A stretch of DNA of 64,000 nucleotides, taken from NCBI RefSeq assembly GCF_030758455.1, contig NZ_CP132353.1, forward strand, positions 248,001 to 312,000. Direction: 5' to 3'. The position numbers were made by a program, and so were the translations under genes. Shown in pieces: positions 62,341-64,000 of the stretch (the stretch's first letter is position 1; each line of letters starts with the position of its first letter). The stretch comes from Erwinia pyri. GTDB lineage: Bacteria; Pseudomonadota; Gammaproteobacteria; Enterobacterales; Enterobacteriaceae. The notes under the pieces were generated by a model. The model searched no databases, was not told the DNA's origin, and saw nothing but the letters and a program-made list of their open reading frames with translations.

Positions 62341-64000
62341 TTACTTTACCGGACGCACTTCACGCCAGTAGCCGATCAGCTGATGATAATTGCTTTTCAC
62401 CTGCGCGATAAGCGCCTCATCATCCAGTTCACCCTGCAACCACTGGCGCGAAGGCTGCCCGAAGATGGTACGACCCACGGCAAACCCTTTTACCCACGGC
62501 GCTTTGGCGGCATCGGCAAAACCTGCTTTCAGCTTCTCTTCCGGCGCGTCCAGACCCAGGATCAGGATGCCACGACAGTGGGGATCCTGCTGCTCGATCA
62601 GCCCGCTAATCGCCTCCCAGCTCTCAAGCTTAAGCGGCGGCAGCTTCCACCAGTCGGGCTGAATACCCAACGAATAGAAGTGCGTCAGAATATCGAGATA
62701 GTAAGACTCCTCCCTGTCCGGGTTGCTCTCCGGCAGGATCACTTCCAGCAGCAGTTCGTGGCCCGTTTTGTTACAGCCGTTCCAGACCTCCAGCACCAGC
62801 TCATCCTGCTCTTTACGCAGTTCGGCGCTGTCATGGGGATGATAGAAGACCAGGCACTTCACCACGTGCTCCTGCGGCCAGTCAACTAACTGGGAACCGA
62901 TACTGCCGTGCTCAAGACGCAGCGGACGGGAGCTGGGCAGCTCAATTGGACGACCAATCCACCACCCTTTGCCGGTAATGGCGTTCAGTGCTGGCTGACC
63001 GTAAGTGGTGTCGGCCAGAATGCCACTACGGCTCTCCAGGCCCGCTTCTGCTGCCGCTTCTTCCGCAGCCCGCAGCAGCAGCAGCTTGAGTTCAGGCAGA
63101 CGGGAGGGATCCACACCCGCTTCACTGGCCATATCCAACAGCTGCTTACGGTGATCAAAGGCGAAGACGCACAGCTCCGGCCACTGCTGCTTGCGCGTGG
63201 TGACGCGGTGGAGATGGTTGAGCCGTTTGTCCAGATCGGGGCGTTTCACTTCGTCAGCGCGGCTCAGGAAATCATCCAGCTCCGCTTTGGTTGGCATTGC
63301 CGGGGCGCAGCCGTGGCGTGAAACCACCAGCGCGCCGCAGGCGTTGGCATAGCGGCATGCCTGTTCCCAGCTCTCATCATTCAGCCAGCCACGCAGCAGG
63401 CCGGACATAAAGGCATCGCCCGCGCCGAGCACGTTCAGCACCTCAACGCGCACACCGCTCTGCAATTTAGTCTGTTCCCAGCTCGTCGGGATCTCACCTT
63501 CCAGTACCACACAGCCCATCGGACCACGTTTGCACACCAGCGTAGCTTTGGTCGCCTGCCGGACATTTTTCAGTGCGGTAAGCGTATCCGTGCTACCCCC
63601 GGCGATATGAAACTCCTCTTCCGTTCCCACCACCAGATCGAAATAGTGCAGCACTTCCTGCAGCTGCTGGGTAACATGCTGTGACTCCACGAAACGCGTT
63701 TCACCATCTCCCAGCGAAGTCAGGCCCCACAGCACTGGACGATAATCGATATCCAGCGCCGTGCGTAAGCCGTTGTTACGTGCAATATCCAGCGCTTTCA
63801 GCACCGCCGCGCGGGTATCAGGATGGGAGAGATGCGTGCCGGTAACGGCCACGGCTCGGGAGGAGGTAATGTACTCTTCTTTAATATCCTCCGGAGTCAG
63901 CCCCATGTCCGCACAATTATCGCGGTAGAACACCAGCGGGAAGGTATCCTGATCTTTGATCCCCAGGATCACCAGACCGGTCAGACGGGTTTTATCGGTA
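62341..64000 (-). CDS. iolC: 5-dehydro-2-deoxygluconokinase fused to DUF2090 (5' truncated by window)
   Basis: At least 553 residues; the N-terminus lies beyond base 64000 (enteric IolC-DUF2090 proteins have roughly 630-640 residues). The first half is a PfkB sugar kinase, phosphorylating 5-dehydro-2-deoxygluconate, with the catalytic stretch NVLGAGDAFMSGLLRG. The second half, from about base 63230 leftward, is DUF2090 (WPELCVFAFDHRKQLLDMAS, GSIGSQLVDWPQEHVVKCLV), which is thought to supply the aldolase step that IolJ performs in Bacillus. The frame is open to the window edge, and an in-frame GTG at 63972 is internal. Confidence 0.93.
   Translation of the reverse strand, partial: TDKTRLTGLVILGIKDQDTFPLVFYRDNCADMGLTPEDIKEEYITSSRAVAVTGTHLSHPDTRAAVLKALDIARNNGLRTALDIDYRPVLWGLTSLGDGETRFVESQHVTQQLQEVLHYFDLVVGTEEEFHIAGGSTDTLTALKNVRQATKATLVCKRGPMGCVVLEGEIPTSWEQTKLQSGVRVEVLNVLGAGDAFMSGLLRGWLNDESWEQACRYANACGALVVSRHGCAPAMPTKAELDDFLSRADEVKRPDLDKRLNHLHRVTTRKQQWPELCVFAFDHRKQLLDMASEAGVDPSRLPELKLLLLRAAEEAAAEAGLESRSGILADTTYGQPALNAITGKGWWIGRPIELPSSRPLRLEHGSIGSQLVDWPQEHVVKCLVFYHPHDSAELRKEQDELVLEVWNGCNKTGHELLLEVILPESNPDREESYYLDILTHFYSLGIQPDWWKLPPLKLESWEAISGLIEQQDPHCRGILILGLDAPEEKLKAGFADAAKAPWVKGFAVGRTIFGQPSRQWLQGELDDEALIAQVKSNYHQLIGYWREVRPVK

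Noticed and set aside
1-64000. tRNA or rRNA genes, CRISPR arrays, insertion sequences, prophage or origins
   Set aside because: Searched by eye on both strands; no cloverleaf-type, repeat-spacer, transposase or integrase signals were found.

Overview
The window is chromosomal DNA of an enterobacterium. Most proteins look like Escherichia/Salmonella orthologues, and the order gor - rlmJ - prlC - rsmJ - uspA - uspB - pitA - yhiN is the E. coli gor-yhiN neighbourhood. The catabolic islands between these core genes (several ABC uptake systems, myo-inositol genes, a lone mannonate dehydratase) fit a plant- or soil-associated relative such as Pantoea or Erwinia. That assignment is an inference; no rRNA or other species marker is present. 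I saw no tRNA, rRNA, CRISPR array, insertion sequence or phage.

Layout. 1-1371: the 3' end of kdpD (no kdpE follows), a DUF1471 periplasmic protein and a YpfH-like esterase. 1486-8743: a sugar-type operon (SIS-domain protein, ROK kinase, binding protein, two permeases, ATPase) read leftwards from a divergent DeoR regulator. 8843-17267: an ABC exporter, a DUF482 protein, an MFS organic-anion carrier with a LysR regulator, a MarA/SoxS-type regulator with a small secreted protein, yqhA, and a Tat-type esterase followed by a decayed LysR fragment. 17555-23546: a siderophore ABC system with a Fur-like site, divergent from a soluble FIST-domain chemoreceptor behind a near-consensus FliA promoter. 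23615-35296: the core block gor, rbn, rlmJ, a CPBP protease, prlC, rsmJ, uspA, uspB, pitA and yhiN.

35380-41848: an AfuABC-type sugar-phosphate importer co-directional with an inositol-monophosphatase-family phosphatase, divergent from a LacI regulator, with two identical palindromic operators in the intergenic space. 41895-47053: an MscS-type channel, proP and a CSS-EAL phosphodiesterase. 47305-51210: iolG with a divergent LacI regulator, a DHCW cupin and an isolated uxuA. 51378-57396: a TqsA-like carrier, an ABC operon headed by a 29-codon leader ORF, and yhhS. 57455-64000: an inositol catabolic cluster (IolI-like isomerase, iolA, iolB, an RpiR-family regulator probably IolR, and iolC fused to DUF2090 and cut by the window edge).

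How the parts fit: IolG oxidises myo-inositol; IolB, IolC and IolA carry later steps to acetyl-CoA and a triose, with the isomerase and regulator next to them. The AfuABC/phosphatase module could feed phosphorylated sugars or inositol phosphates into the same metabolism, but that link is only a hypothesis. Carbon-source control is suggested by CRP-like sites in two catabolic divergons.
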